Shown here: positions 44,934 to 53,616 of the stretch, in pieces
Numbering within the stretch: position 1 is the stretch's first letter
Layout of the letters: each line of letters starts with the position of its first letter
Source: Erwinia sp. HDF1-3R
GTDB lineage: Bacteria > Pseudomonadota > Gammaproteobacteria > Enterobacterales > Enterobacteriaceae
Assembly (NCBI RefSeq): GCF_039621855.1
Contig: NZ_CP155071.1
Location: 2,914,001-2,978,000, forward strand
Direction: 5' to 3'
Length of the DNA stretch: 64,000 nucleotides
The notes under the pieces: model-generated
What the model was told of the DNA's origin: nothing
The model's database searches: none
What the model saw: the letters and a program-made list of their open reading frames with translations, nothing else
Made by a program: the position numbers and the translations under genes

Positions 44934-46211
44934 TCAGGAGATCAGATCCCGAGCTTTGTAATACAGCCCCGCCACCGGCAGGAACCAGGGTTTTCCAAAG
45001 TAGCCGGGTACGGCGGGCCAGCTGTCGCGCTGCCAGGGGTTAGCGGACGCTTTTTCGGCAATGATGTCGGCCATCACGCGGCCCATCCATACCGACATCT
45101 GGGTGCCGTGACCGCTGTAGCCCAGCGAATAAAACACCCCCTCCTGTTCGCCCGCATGCGGTAGCCTGTCTGCCGTCATATCCACCAGGCCACCCCAGCA
45201 GTAGTCGATTTTTGCCGACGCGAGCGCAGGAAAAATTTTGCTCAGGCCAGCCTGTAACACCCGGCCGCTGCGCGCATCGGAGGTGGGATTACTGATGGCG
45301 AAGCGGGCGCGGCCGCCGAACACCAGGCGCCGATCGGCGGTGGTGCGGAAATAGTTGCCGATATTCAGGGAGGTAACGCAGGTGCGGTTAGTGGGCATCA
45401 GCGCGTGAAGCTGTTCAGGCGGCAGCGGCTCGGTGACCACGATAAAGCTGCCTACCGGGACAATGCGGCGCTGGAACCACTCAAAGGGGCCGACGTTCGA
45501 GCAGCCGGTGGCCATCAGCACTTTATCGGCGAGGATCTCACCGCCGGGTGTGCCGACCCGATGTCGGTATCCCTGGAGACGCGTCAGTCGGGTAACCGGC
45601 GTATGCTCGAAAATCTCAGCGCCGCTGCTGACCGCCGCCTGCGCCAGGCCCACGCCAAATTTCCCCATATGCATCTGCCCGCCGCGCCGCTGAATCAGCC
45701 CGCCGTGAAAGGCAGTCGAGTTGACCTCACGCCGCACCTCATCGGCCCCCAGCAGTTCGACCTCGGGATCGACGGTGCTTTTCAGCGCCTCGTAGGTGGC
45801 CTTCAGCCCGGAAAAGTGCGCGGGCTTGCTGGCGAGTTTAATTTTGCCGCAGCGCAGAAAATCACAGTCGATCTGCTCCTCTTCCACCAGGCTCTGCACG
45901 TAGTCAACCGCGCTGGCGAAGGCGCGATAGTAGCGGCTGGCCTGCTCAACGCCCCGGCTGGCCACCAGCGAAGCGAAGTTCTGCGATACGCCGGTGTTGC
46001 AGTGGCCGCCGTTGCGGGAGGAGGCCTGGCTCATCACCGCCCCGGCTTCCAGCACCACCACCTTAAGTCCGCTGCGCGCCAGACTGAGCGCCGCAGAGAT
46101 ACCGGTAAAACCGCCCCCAATCACCACCACATCTGCCGTGGCGGGTAGTTCACCCTGCGACGCGCCGGTAAATACCGGGGCCGTGACCTGCCAGAAAGAT
46201 TCCAGTTTCAT
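44934..46211 (-). CDS. FAD-dependent oxidoreductase (PuuB/OrdL-like), 2
   Basis: A 425-residue flavoprotein: ADVVVIGGGFTGISAALSLARSGLKVVVLEAG, the segment SSRNGGHCNTGVS, and the C-terminal WGGLVDMTADRLPHAG...LGYSGHGTQMSVWMG. This pattern is that of gamma-glutamylputrescine oxidase (PuuB) and related OrdL enzymes, which oxidise a primary or secondary amine to an aldehyde. It lies 20 bp after the HAD hydrolase gene and 31 bp before the binding-protein gene in the same transcript. It is the best candidate for the first oxidation of the imported amine. Confidence 0.88.
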   Translation of the reverse strand: MKLESFWQVTAPVFTGASQGELPATADVVVIGGGFTGISAALSLARSGLKVVVLEAGAVMSQASSRNGGHCNTGVSQNFASLVASRGVEQASRYYRAFASAVDYVQSLVEEEQIDCDFLRCGKIKLASKPAHFSGLKATYEALKSTVDPEVELLGADEVRREVNSTAFHGGLIQRRGGQMHMGKFGVGLAQAAVSSGAEIFEHTPVTRLTRLQGYRHRVGTPGGEILADKVLMATGCSNVGPFEWFQRRIVPVGSFIVVTEPLPPEQLHALMPTNRTCVTSLNIGNYFRTTADRRLVFGGRARFAISNPTSDARSGRVLQAGLSKIFPALASAKIDYCWGGLVDMTADRLPHAGEQEGVFYSLGYSGHGTQMSVWMGRVMADIIAEKASANPWQRDSWPAVPGYFGKPWFLPVAGLYYKARDLIS

Positions 46212-46231
46212 GCCCTGCTCCTGGTAAAGGG

Positions 46232-46900
46232 TTACAGACCCACCACGGCCGGAAGGCCGCCAATGTCCTGGATTTCGGTATAGCCATAGGCGGGATTGGC
46301 CGGATCGTGCCCGCGGTTAACGAACACCGTATGGGTGATCCCCAGGTCAAAGGCGGTCATCAGGTCATAGCGCAGGCTGCTGGAGACGTGAAGGATTTCG
46401 TCAGGCGCACAGTTGAGCTTGCTGAGCATGTACTCAAAGCCCTTCATCTGCGGCTTGTAGGCACCCACCTCTTCGGCGGTAATCGTCATATGGATCGGGG
46501 CGCCCAGCCGGGGAACGTGATGCTTAATCAGCTCGTCGGTCGAGTTCGTCAGCAGCACCAGCGGAAATTCAGTAGCGACTTTCGCCAGGCCAGCGGGGAC
46601 ATCCGCATGTGGCCCCCAGCTGGCGCAGGCGGTCATGATCGCCGCGCAGTCCTGCTCCGTGCACTCCACGCCCCACTTGTTACAGGTGCGGTAGAGCGCA
46701 TCGCCTACCACCTGGGGATACAGCTTAAATGCGCCCAGCACTTCGTCCCGGCGATAGTAAGCAAAATCGGTGGTGAAGGCGGTCATCTTCTCCGGGCTGA
46801 CGCGGCTGGCGAAGCGGGCCGCCGCCGCACCCGCCATATCAAAGTTGATCAGCGTGCCGTAACAGTCAAAGGTGATAAATTTCGGTTTGAACAGGGCCAT
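46232..46900 (-). CDS. HAD hydrolase, haloacid dehalogenase type II-like
   Basis: A 222-residue HAD-superfamily enzyme with motif I ITFDCYGTLINFD (nucleophile Asp), motif II VLLTNSTD, and motif III AYKPQMKGFEYML with Lys. HVSSSLRYDLMTAFDLG resembles motif IV of L-2-haloacid dehalogenases (HVSSS...D). Members act on 2-haloacids or as phosphatases. Its place before the amine oxidase suggests a cluster-specific role that I cannot specify. Confidence 0.87.
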   Translation of the reverse strand: MALFKPKFITFDCYGTLINFDMAGAAAARFASRVSPEKMTAFTTDFAYYRRDEVLGAFKLYPQVVGDALYRTCNKWGVECTEQDCAAIMTACASWGPHADVPAGLAKVATEFPLVLLTNSTDELIKHHVPRLGAPIHMTITAEEVGAYKPQMKGFEYMLSKLNCAPDEILHVSSSLRYDLMTAFDLGITHTVFVNRGHDPANPAYGYTEIQDIGGLPAVVGL

Positions 46901-47040
46901 GGTGCATCCTCCTGGGTTTCAGTGACTGAATGTTGAACGTTGCCCGGCACAGTGCGACCGGCTGACGAAGCGGTAACGGTTGATAAATGACATGCTGACT
47001 TCGCTCACGAACGCGCAAAGCTCGCCCATCACGCGCCGAA

Positions 47041-47166
47041 GACTTTTGTCAGGGGCTCAGAAGTCGTTCAGCACGCGCCGACGACTTTTGTCAGGCGCTC
47101 AGAAGTCGTTCAGCACGCGCCGACGACCCTTAGCAGGCGCTTAAAAATCGATCAGCACGCTTTTGT
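47041..47166. repeat. Tandem 42-bp repeats running into the aldehyde dehydrogenase 3' end
   Basis: Units start at 47041, 47083 and 47125 (a degenerate one may precede at 46999). The last unit covers the stop codon and final codons of the aldehyde dehydrogenase gene. On the minus strand each extra unit repeats a CGTGCTGA(A/T)CGA(C/T)TT segment, like the gene end VLIDF plus stop. The repeat probably arose by duplication of the gene's 3' end. Confidence 0.85.
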
Positions 47167-48610
47167 AACGCTGGCAGGCTTCAAATGCCTGTCGGCCCAG
47201 ATCTTTGCCGATGCCCGATCCCTGAAAGCCGCCGGTGGGAATAATGAAGTCGCCGGAGCGGCCGTAGCGGTTAATCCATACCGTACCCGCGGTAATCCCA
47301 CGCATCGCCCGCATCGCGCGGTCAAGATTTTTGGTGTGTACACCCGCACACAGGCCGTAGGTGGCATGGCCTGCCAGCGCCAGCCCCTCCTCTTCCTCAT
47401 CGAATATCTGCACGGTCAGGACCGGGCCAAAGATCTCCTCCTGCACCGCGGGACTGTCGGGCGAGACGTTGGCTATCAGCGTCGGCTGCCAGAAACAGCC
47501 CTCACCCGTGTCAGCAAATCGCTGGCCGCCCACCAGGATTTCACCGCCTAGCCGCCGGGCCTCCGTGACGATCTGCTCCACTTTCGCGGCCTGACGGCCA
47601 TCAATCATGGGGGCATAGCGGCTGTTCTCGTTCCAGGTGACGCCCGGCGTAAAGCCCTGACAGAGCGCAGTCAGCCGTTCGATCAGCGCCGCGGCAATGC
47701 CACGCTGGACGATCAGGCGGGTACCGGCCACGCATGCCTGACCGCCGTTGGCGGTAAAACCGCGCAGGATCCTCAGCGCAACCTCCTGCACATCACCCGC
47801 GTCGTCAAAGACCAGCTGCGGGCTTTTGCCACCCAGCTCCAGCGTAACCGGCTTCATCCCATGCCAGGCGGCCTCGCTCATAATGCGTGCGCCGGTCTGC
47901 GTTGAGCCGGTAAATGAAATTTTTCGCACCAGCGGATGCGCCACCAGCGCGCTGCCGGTTACCGCACCGCTGCCCTGTACGATGTTCAGCACCCCGGCTG
48001 GCAGCCCGGCCTGCACCGCCAGCTCGGCGAGCCGTACGCTGGAATAAGGCGTCAGCTCGGACGGCTTGAGCACCACCGCATTGCCTGCCGCCAGCGCCGG
48101 ACCACACTTCCAGGAAGCCATCGACAGCGGGAAATTCCACGGGGTAATCGCGGCAATCACGCCGTAGGGTTCCGGGATCAGCATCCCAAGGCTGGCGTGC
48201 CGGGTCGGCAGCAGGTCGCCGCTGTATTTATCTGCGCACTCGGCATAGAACCGAATCGCCTCGGCGGTGAACGGAATTTCGTGATTAACGACATCATGGA
48301 TCGGACGGGTGGAACCCAGTGCCTCAAGCTGCGCGAGCGGCAGGTCATTTGCTATCAGATCGGCCCAGCGCCGCAGTACCGCGCCACGCTGGCGGGGAGG
48401 CGCGCTGGCCCAGCCACTCTCCCTGACGGCCCGATCGGCGATGGCAACGGCTTCATCTACCTGCGCGGCGTCGGCGTCGGCCAGTTCGCCGGCCAGCAGC
48501 CCGTCGGAGGGGCGCTTTACGGCGAATCCTTCCCCCTCTCCACGTCGGTGCTGGCCGTTAATATAGTGGCCTTCTGGCAGTGCAATCTTTTCAGGATCGA
48601 AACTTAGCAT
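47141..48610 (-). CDS. Aldehyde dehydrogenase (PuuC/AldA-like)
   Basis: A 489-residue NAD(P)-dependent aldehyde dehydrogenase. It has ITPWNFPLSMASWKCGPALAAGN, the catalytic Glu in TLELGGKSPQ, the nucleophilic Cys in NGGQACVAGTR and EEIFGPVLTV. It probably oxidises the aminoaldehyde produced by the FAD amine oxidases. ATG 48610 has AGAGG seven bases upstream; the frame upstream has no better start. It leads the minus-strand gene run, 240 bp before the HAD gene, with 42-bp repeats in that gap. Confidence 0.92.
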   Translation of the reverse strand: MLSFDPEKIALPEGHYINGQHRRGEGEGFAVKRPSDGLLAGELADADAAQVDEAVAIADRAVRESGWASAPPRQRGAVLRRWADLIANDLPLAQLEALGSTRPIHDVVNHEIPFTAEAIRFYAECADKYSGDLLPTRHASLGMLIPEPYGVIAAITPWNFPLSMASWKCGPALAAGNAVVLKPSELTPYSSVRLAELAVQAGLPAGVLNIVQGSGAVTGSALVAHPLVRKISFTGSTQTGARIMSEAAWHGMKPVTLELGGKSPQLVFDDAGDVQEVALRILRGFTANGGQACVAGTRLIVQRGIAAALIERLTALCQGFTPGVTWNENSRYAPMIDGRQAAKVEQIVTEARRLGGEILVGGQRFADTGEGCFWQPTLIANVSPDSPAVQEEIFGPVLTVQIFDEEEEGLALAGHATYGLCAGVHTKNLDRAMRAMRGITAGTVWINRYGRSGDFIIPTGGFQGSGIGKDLGRQAFEACQRYKSVLIDF

Positions 48611-48988
48611 TAATAAACCTCTATATTTACCGGACCTGTTGCCCATGCGATTCCGCCTGTATTTAGCCTGCTAACTAAATAACCGTCCGGCGGTTCTGGC
48701 CTGAATTAACTAATGCAGTAAGCATGCCAGTCCGTAAAAAAATATAAATGCGTAAACCCTGGCTGAAAAAAATTTTATGCCGTAATTTGCGGCTAAATCT
48801 CACTGATTAGCCGCATACGTAAGCAGATGATTTTTATTGTTTTATAAACGCACCATTGCAGAGCAAATGCGCCTTTGGCTGCACCAGACATGAGAAAACA
48901 TCAGAAACGCATGGCCGCGATATAATAAAAAAAAAAGCCCGCATCAGGTTAACCAGTGCGGGCGCGTAATAGTTTTTCATGGCTAACG
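48611..48988. other. Intergenic region between gabD and the catabolic operon
   Basis: About 380 bp. It contains the gabD terminator at the high end and presumably the promoter of the aldehyde dehydrogenase-led operon around 48640-48800, where the sequence is AT-rich. No gene or repeat seen. Confidence 0.5.
48927..48963 (-). terminator. Rho-independent terminator of gabD
   Basis: On the minus strand GCCCGCA...TGCGGGC forms a perfect 7-bp stem (48937-48963) followed by ten T residues. It lies 25 bp beyond the gabD stop and separates gabD from the following operon. Confidence 0.93.
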
Positions 48989-50449
48989 TTAACTCAAACT
49001 CCCGAAATGAAAGGCCTTAATTTCAAGATATTCGTCCAGACCATGATGTGCGCCTTCGCGCCCCACGCCGGACATTTTTATGCCGCCAAAGGGCGCCACT
49101 TCCAGGGAGATGGCGCCGGTGTTATAGCCCACCATGCCAAATTCCAGCGCCTCACCCACGCGCCACGCGCGGCGCAGATCTTCAGTGAAGAAGTAGGCCC
49201 CCAGCCCATAAGGCGTATCATTGGCCATGGCGATCGCCTGATCTTCCGTGTCAAAAATAAACAGCGGGGCGACCGGACCAAAAGTTTCTTCACTGGCGAT
49301 GCGCATGTCGGGAGTGACGTTACCAAGCACCGTGGGGGCAACAAAGGTGCCAGGCCCATGACTGACGCCGCCCGTCAGGAGCGTGGCACCCAGGCCGAGA
49401 GCATTTTCAATATGGGCATTAACCTTGCACACCGCCGCCGCATTGATCAGTGGCCCAAGGGTGGTGCCTGCCTTAAAGCCATCACCGACGGTAAGGCGGC
49501 TGACCTCTTCCAGCAGGCGCCGGACAAAGCGGGGATAGATGCCGCGCTGAACCAGTATCCGGTTGGCGCAGACGCAGGTTTGTCCGGCGTTGCGAAATTT
49601 GCTGACCATCACTCCGGCGACGGCAATCTCCAGGTCGGCGTCATCGAAGACGATCAGCGGCGCATTACCGCCCAGCTCAAGGCTGAGACGCTTAATGCTG
49701 TCTGCGCTTTGCTGCATCAGCAGCTGGCCCACGCGGGTGGATCCGGTAAAGGAGATTTTACGCACGGTGCGGCTGGCGGTGAGTTCGCCACCAATGCCCT
49801 GCGGCAGGCCGGTAAGGATTTGCAGAACGCCGGGCGGGATGCCCGCGCGGGTGGCCAGCTCCATTAGCGCCAGCGCTGAGAGAGGCGTCAGTTCAGAGGG
49901 TTTAACCAGAATGGGACAGCCAGCCGCCAGCGCCGGGGCGACTTTCCGGGTAATCATCGCAATCGGGAAGTTCCAGGGGGTGATGGCCGCCGCCACGCCG
50001 ACCGGCTGCTTGATGACCAGGATGCGGCGATCGTTTCCCGGCGCGGGGAGGGTTTCGCCGTAGATACGTCGGGCCTCTTCGGCAAACCACTTCACAAAGC
50101 TGGCGCCGTACAGCACCTCCCCTTTCGCTTCGGCCAGCGGTTTACCCTGTTCAGCGGTCATAATCACCGCCAGGTCATCGGCATGGTCGAGGATCAGCTG
50201 GTGCCAGGCTTCCAGCCGCTGCGCGCGCTGGGCGTTGGGCGTTTTCGCCCACTCGTGCCGGGCGGCCTCGGCAAAGGCGATGGCGCGGGCAGTCTCCTCC
50301 GCACCCAGAGCCGGGATGATAGCTATTCGCTCGCCGGTGGAGGGGTTAATAACGGGCAGCGTTTCACCGTTATCGGCGTCGCGCCAGCCGCCCGCAAAGA
50401 AGGCCTGCTGGCGCAGCAGCAATGGATCGTTTAAACGTTGAGTAAGCAT
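48989..50449 (-). CDS. gabD: Succinate-semialdehyde dehydrogenase
   Basis: A 486-residue aldehyde dehydrogenase of the GabD type. It has AEQGKPLAEAKGEVLYGASFVKWFAEEARRIYGE, ITPWNFPIAMITRKVAPALAAGC, the catalytic Glu in LELGGNAPLIVFDDADL, the Cys in FRNAGQTCVCANR, and a C-terminal GREGAHHGLDEYLEIK. It oxidises succinic semialdehyde to succinate, the step after GabT. It is transcribed alone with its own terminator, probably under the LysR-type regulator just upstream. Confidence 0.92.
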   Translation of the reverse strand: MLTQRLNDPLLLRQQAFFAGGWRDADNGETLPVINPSTGERIAIIPALGAEETARAIAFAEAARHEWAKTPNAQRAQRLEAWHQLILDHADDLAVIMTAEQGKPLAEAKGEVLYGASFVKWFAEEARRIYGETLPAPGNDRRILVIKQPVGVAAAITPWNFPIAMITRKVAPALAAGCPILVKPSELTPLSALALMELATRAGIPPGVLQILTGLPQGIGGELTASRTVRKISFTGSTRVGQLLMQQSADSIKRLSLELGGNAPLIVFDDADLEIAVAGVMVSKFRNAGQTCVCANRILVQRGIYPRFVRRLLEEVSRLTVGDGFKAGTTLGPLINAAAVCKVNAHIENALGLGATLLTGGVSHGPGTFVAPTVLGNVTPDMRIASEETFGPVAPLFIFDTEDQAIAMANDTPYGLGAYFFTEDLRRAWRVGEALEFGMVGYNTGAISLEVAPFGGIKMSGVGREGAHHGLDEYLEIKAFHFGSLS

Positions 50450-50576
50450 GTCGTCCCCTTATAAGTGTTATTTCCACTCTAGCGGAGGACCGGGAACGAA
50501 TGCTGCGCTATGTACAGGGCGGTCAACGGGCTAAACGCCCATTTTCAGCCCCAAACAAAATTTTATGCCGTGAGGG

Positions 50577-51533
50577 TCAGATCTGGAAATCTATAACCGG
50601 CTCCTCCTCGCTGGCGGAAAGCGCCTGACGCTTGATCTCTTCCAGGGAAAGGTTGGCATTACAGAGTTCGAGGAACTGCCAGACATAGTTACGCTGTAGC
50701 TGCCCGCGCTTCAGCCCCAGCCAGACGGTATTCGACTCGAACAGATGCTTCGCTTCCAGCCGCGTCAGGGACGAATGCTCATCCAGCTGACAGGCCTGAT
50801 CGGCCAGCACGCCGACGCCCAGACCCAGCTCCACATAGGTTTTCACCACGTCTGAATCCTGGGCGCTTAATACGATATCAGGCTTAAGGCCCGCCCCGTG
50901 GAAAGCGCGGTCAACCCGGGAACGCCCGGTGATGCCCTGGCGATAGGTGATCAGTGGATAGCGGCTCAGCGCGGCCAGGGACACCGGCTGCTGCTGCTCA
51001 AGCTCATGCCCCTTAGGTACCAGCAGCGCATGGTGCCAGCTAAACCAGGGGAAGGCAGCCAGCGACGGATTATTAACCACCTGTTCGCTGGCGATCCCCA
51101 CATCGGCCTCACCTGCCACCAGCATCGAGACGATTTCCTGTGGCGATCCCTGATTCAGTTCGAGCCTGACGTTGGGATAGAGCACACGGAAAGCTTTAAT
51201 TACCCTGGGCAGGCTGTAGCGCGCCTGGGTATGGGTGGTGGCGATGGTCAACACGCCGCTGGACTCATTGGTAAAGACATCGGCCAGCCGGCGCACCTTG
51301 CCCGCCTCATCCAGGATGCGCTCGGCGATGGTAAGCAGCGCCTTACCCGGTTCGGTCATGCCCAGCAGGCGCTTGCCGCGCCGGATAAAAATCTCAACGC
51401 CCAGTTCATCTTCCAGATCGCGGATATGGCGGCTGACACCGGACTGGGAGGTGAACAGCGCGTTTGCCACTTCGGTAAGATTAAACTCGCAGCGTGCCGC
51501 TTCCTTAATAATTTTAAGCTGTTGAAAATTCAC
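50577..51533 (-). CDS. LysR-type regulator, CysB/Cbl subfamily
   Basis: A 318-residue regulator very similar in its N-terminus to CysB/Cbl: NFQQLKIIKEAARCEFNLTEVANALFTSQSGVSRHIRDLEDELGVEIFIRRGKRL. The effector domain has IATTHTQARYSLP and TGRSRVDRAF. A GTG start at 51533 is chosen because AGGGAGG sits seven bases upstream and the family begins MNFQQLK. CysB-type regulators sense sulfur or nitrogen metabolites (acetylserine, sulfate esters). Here it lies 127 bp upstream of gabD on the same strand and may control the GABA/amine genes. Confidence 0.88.
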   Translation of the reverse strand: MNFQQLKIIKEAARCEFNLTEVANALFTSQSGVSRHIRDLEDELGVEIFIRRGKRLLGMTEPGKALLTIAERILDEAGKVRRLADVFTNESSGVLTIATTHTQARYSLPRVIKAFRVLYPNVRLELNQGSPQEIVSMLVAGEADVGIASEQVVNNPSLAAFPWFSWHHALLVPKGHELEQQQPVSLAALSRYPLITYRQGITGRSRVDRAFHGAGLKPDIVLSAQDSDVVKTYVELGLGVGVLADQACQLDEHSSLTRLEAKHLFESNTVWLGLKRGQLQRNYVWQFLELCNANLSLEEIKRQALSASEEEPVIDFQI

Positions 51534-51763
51534 GCGCGTCCCTCCCTCTGTTAACTGATATTTCACATCATGTTAAGGAGGCATACTCATAGCAACAAAT
51601 AATAAAAAGAGGTTTTATATGCTTTTTAGTGCTAAGGGAGTGGGTAAAGAGACTGGTGGAGAGATACCGATAACCTGCACGTGGGGCGGGAGGATGCATA
51701 AGCTGGAGCAGTATCAGGCGCTTTTACGCCGCTTTCGGCGGGCCACCTGCAGAGATACCGTTC

Positions 51764-52294
51764 TCAACAATAATGATTTTTTTCTAATGCCTTATAAATA
51801 GCGTAATTCTCCCTTTCAAAGCAGACGATAATTATTTTTTCAATATTATGATAATTTATCAGGCCGCTGGCGATCGTTTTTAAGGCGATTTCTGCGGCTT
51901 TCTGTTTCGGGAATCTGTAAATCCCGGTGCTGATATTCGGAAAAGAGAGGGTCTTTATATGATTATCCTCTGCCAGCCGGAGGCAATTGATATAACAGTT
52001 TGCTAAAAGTGCATCCTCGTTATTTCCACCCTGACTCCAGTGGGGCCCGACGGTATGAATGACATATTTGGCAGGCAGGTGCCCCGCGACCGTAATCACG
52101 GCGTCGCCCACGTTACAGCCCCCCTGTTTGGCCCGTATAGCCTGACAGGCTTCAAGTATTTGTTTCCCTCCCGCGCGATGGATTGCCCCATCCACTCCCC
52201 CACCTCCCAGGAGAGAACTGTTAGCTGCATTAACAATCGCATCAACGGGAATTCGAGTGATATCCCCCTGGATGATTTCTATTCGATTATCCAT
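51764..52294 (-). CDS. ymdB: Macro-domain O-acetyl-ADP-ribose deacetylase
   Basis: A 176-residue single macro domain. It has [39 protein letters not shown] (ADP-ribose binding), then [25 protein letters not shown] and [23 protein letters not shown]. These are YmdB signatures. It hydrolyses O-acetyl-ADP-ribose and, in E. coli, modulates RNase III. It is monocistronic. It marks the left edge of the recombination-prone island that follows. Confidence 0.92.
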   Translation of the reverse strand: MDNRIEIIQGDITRIPVDAIVNAANSSLLGGGGVDGAIHRAGGKQILEACQAIRAKQGGCNVGDAVITVAGHLPAKYVIHTVGPHWSQGGNNEDALLANCYINCLRLAEDNHIKTLSFPNISTGIYRFPKQKAAEIALKTIASGLINYHNIEKIIIVCFERENYAIYKALEKNHYC

Positions 52295-52475
52295 CGTTTG
52301 AAGCCCCCGGTAAGATCATTTTCACAAGGAAGGTGCTTATCTCAGCGCCTGAGAAGTGGTTTAAGTTTAGGGTAATAATTCGGGTTTAACAGTAACAGAC
52401 GTTGGCTGAACGCGGCAGGAGTGAGTTCGCACCTCATCCCGCCGCTTACCACAACAACTTTACGAGATAGTTATC

Positions 52476-52685
52476 ATGGCTGCGCAACATCATAAATCTG
52501 AACAGGTTTCAACCAAAGCCCGCCGTTATGCCATGGGTTATGGCCGGGTTCGCATTAAGCTCCAGCCGTCACCGTCGATCACGCTGCGGGGCCACTGGAT
52601 GGGGGCGTTGGGTTTTGATACGGGCAGGAAGATTGAGGTGATTTGTGAGCAGGGCGAGTTGATCATCCGGCTGGCTGAGGAGTAA
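52476..52685 (+). CDS. symE: SymE-family type I toxin-like protein (copy 1)
   Basis: A 69-residue protein matching the SymE family (AbrB/MazE-like fold, SOS-induced endoribonuclease-like toxin in E. coli). It has SEQVSTKARRYAMGYGRVR, PSPSITLRGHWMGALGFDTGRKIEV and GELIIRLAEE. E. coli SymE is held down by the antisense RNA SymR over its 5' region. A similar RNA may be encoded here but I cannot demonstrate it. It lies next to CdiA debris, a common setting for symE. A second, truncated copy is at 57131. Confidence 0.87.
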   Translation: MAAQHHKSEQVSTKARRYAMGYGRVRIKLQPSPSITLRGHWMGALGFDTGRKIEVICEQGELIIRLAEE

Positions 52686-52731
52686 GCGGCAGGTAAAACT
52701 ATCCCGGCCTGGTGGCCTGGGTTTGCGTATG

Positions 52732-52980
52732 TTACCGGGGATTTAAAGGCGAGGCCGGTTTCTCTTTCGACATGAGGCATTGCCCCACACCAATAATAAT
52801 CCCGCATCCGATTGATATTTCAGTGCCTCTGATTAAGTGATTTCGATCAAAATCAAAATCACTCACTAAAAAATAGGATGCCAGAGATATAAGTAATCGA
52901 CCACCTACAAGAGTAATGAAAAGACCAACTATCCACGAAGTGACCAATAATAATAAGGGCTTAATTTTCTTATTTTGCAT
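52732..52980 (-). CDS. Small membrane protein, candidate CdiA-associated immunity protein
   Basis: An 82-residue protein with two strong hydrophobic segments (LLLLVTSWIVGLFITLVGG and EISIGCGIIIGVGQCLM) separated by an acidic/basic loop. ATG 52980 overlaps the stop of the upstream CdiA remnant's last frame, a toxin-immunity-like arrangement. Small integral-membrane proteins are known immunity factors for pore-forming CdiA toxins. The family is not recognised, and the toxin domain it would neutralise is missing here. Confidence 0.55.
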   Translation of the reverse strand: MQNKKIKPLLLLVTSWIVGLFITLVGGRLLISLASYFLVSDFDFDRNHLIRGTEISIGCGIIIGVGQCLMSKEKPASPLNPR

Positions 52981-53358
52981 CACTCTTTTTCTCCAATTTT
53001 TGCTGAACTTTTTCGGCTGGATTCTTTGCGGAACTTCCAGGATATTCAGAACCGGCAGATTCAGCGACTGCCCCTGTTATTTTAGGTATAGTGAATTGAG
53101 GAATTGTAGCTTGTAGTCGCTCCACACCTTTTCCTATGGTAGCACCTCCAGGGTTCCCAAGCCTGCATCGGGGATCGGAGCTGTAGCATCTTTCCCCTGC
53201 AATTTAGCGCCTGTATAAGCACCAGTAACACTTGCTACTTCAGTCAACCGGTATCCTTTACCCTGAGTTAGTCCGCTGATACCTGTGGCTATAAGCGCAT
53301 CCGTAGCACTGAAAAGCCCCCCACTGTTTAACTGATTGAATACATTTGTCTGGCCGCC
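52970..53358 (-). pseudogene. CdiA/filamentous haemagglutinin C-terminal remnant (frameshifted)
   Basis: Reading on the minus strand from ~53358: TNVFNQLNSGGLFSATDAL, IATGISGLTQGKGYRLTEV, ASVTGAYTGAKLQGKD, a pattern seen in the late part of CdiA/haemagglutinin proteins. After DAGLGT the frame hits a stop at 53134. In the next frame the sequence continues GGATIGKGVERL... and ends AEKVQQKLEKKSDAK at 52970, so one base has been lost or gained around 53150-53165. No toxin domain or start codon is present. Its upstream end abuts mobile element copy A. Confidence 0.65.
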
Positions 53359-53497
53359 GCAGACAGACGCAGCCGGGGGAGCATAAAGCCCTTTAAGCGG
53401 AGGCCGTCAGGCCGGCCTGCCTTATTGCTGTTGCCTGAACACGATGATCAGGCCAGCGCCACCAGGGATGGCGGCCCCACCCCGCCGCGGAACGGGG

Positions 53498-53525
53498 GGC
53501 GCACGTCATAATGTGTATTATAAGC
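53498..53525. other. dif-like site 1, copy A
   Basis: The CATAATGTGTATTATAAG core has the shape of a Xer site: arms ending CATAA and TTATAAG around a 6-bp TGTGTA spacer, next to GGCGCACG as in the XerC side of dif. It matches site 1 of copy B. Confidence 0.5.
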
Positions 53526-53581
53526 ATACGGCCCTCACGATAACGGCGGGCCGGGGGCCGGGCGCTGAGGCTGAGCGGGAC

Positions 53582-53616
53582 GGGTGCGTATAATACCCAC
53601 ACATCATGTTTAATGG
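53582..53616. other. dif-like site 2, copy A
   Basis: GGTGCGTATAA differs from the XerC arm of E. coli dif (GGTGCGCATAA) at one base. TCATGTTTAAT resembles the XerD arm (TTATGTTAAAT) at 9 of 11 bases. The 10-bp spacer is longer than the usual 6-8, so binding by host XerCD is uncertain. It is in inverted orientation to site 1. Confidence 0.5.

Noticed and set aside
48981-48996. AACGTTAAC palindrome-like motif near the gabD stop as a further CscR site
   Set aside because: It is imperfect outside the core and sits at the gabD stop codon, far from any sugar gene; chance occurrence is likely.
51619-51801. 60-codon plus-strand ORF after AAGAGG, overlapping the 3' end of ymdB
   Set aside because: The ribosome site is fair, but the frame overlaps ymdB antisense, has no recognisable features, and half of it depends on the opposite gene's codon bias.
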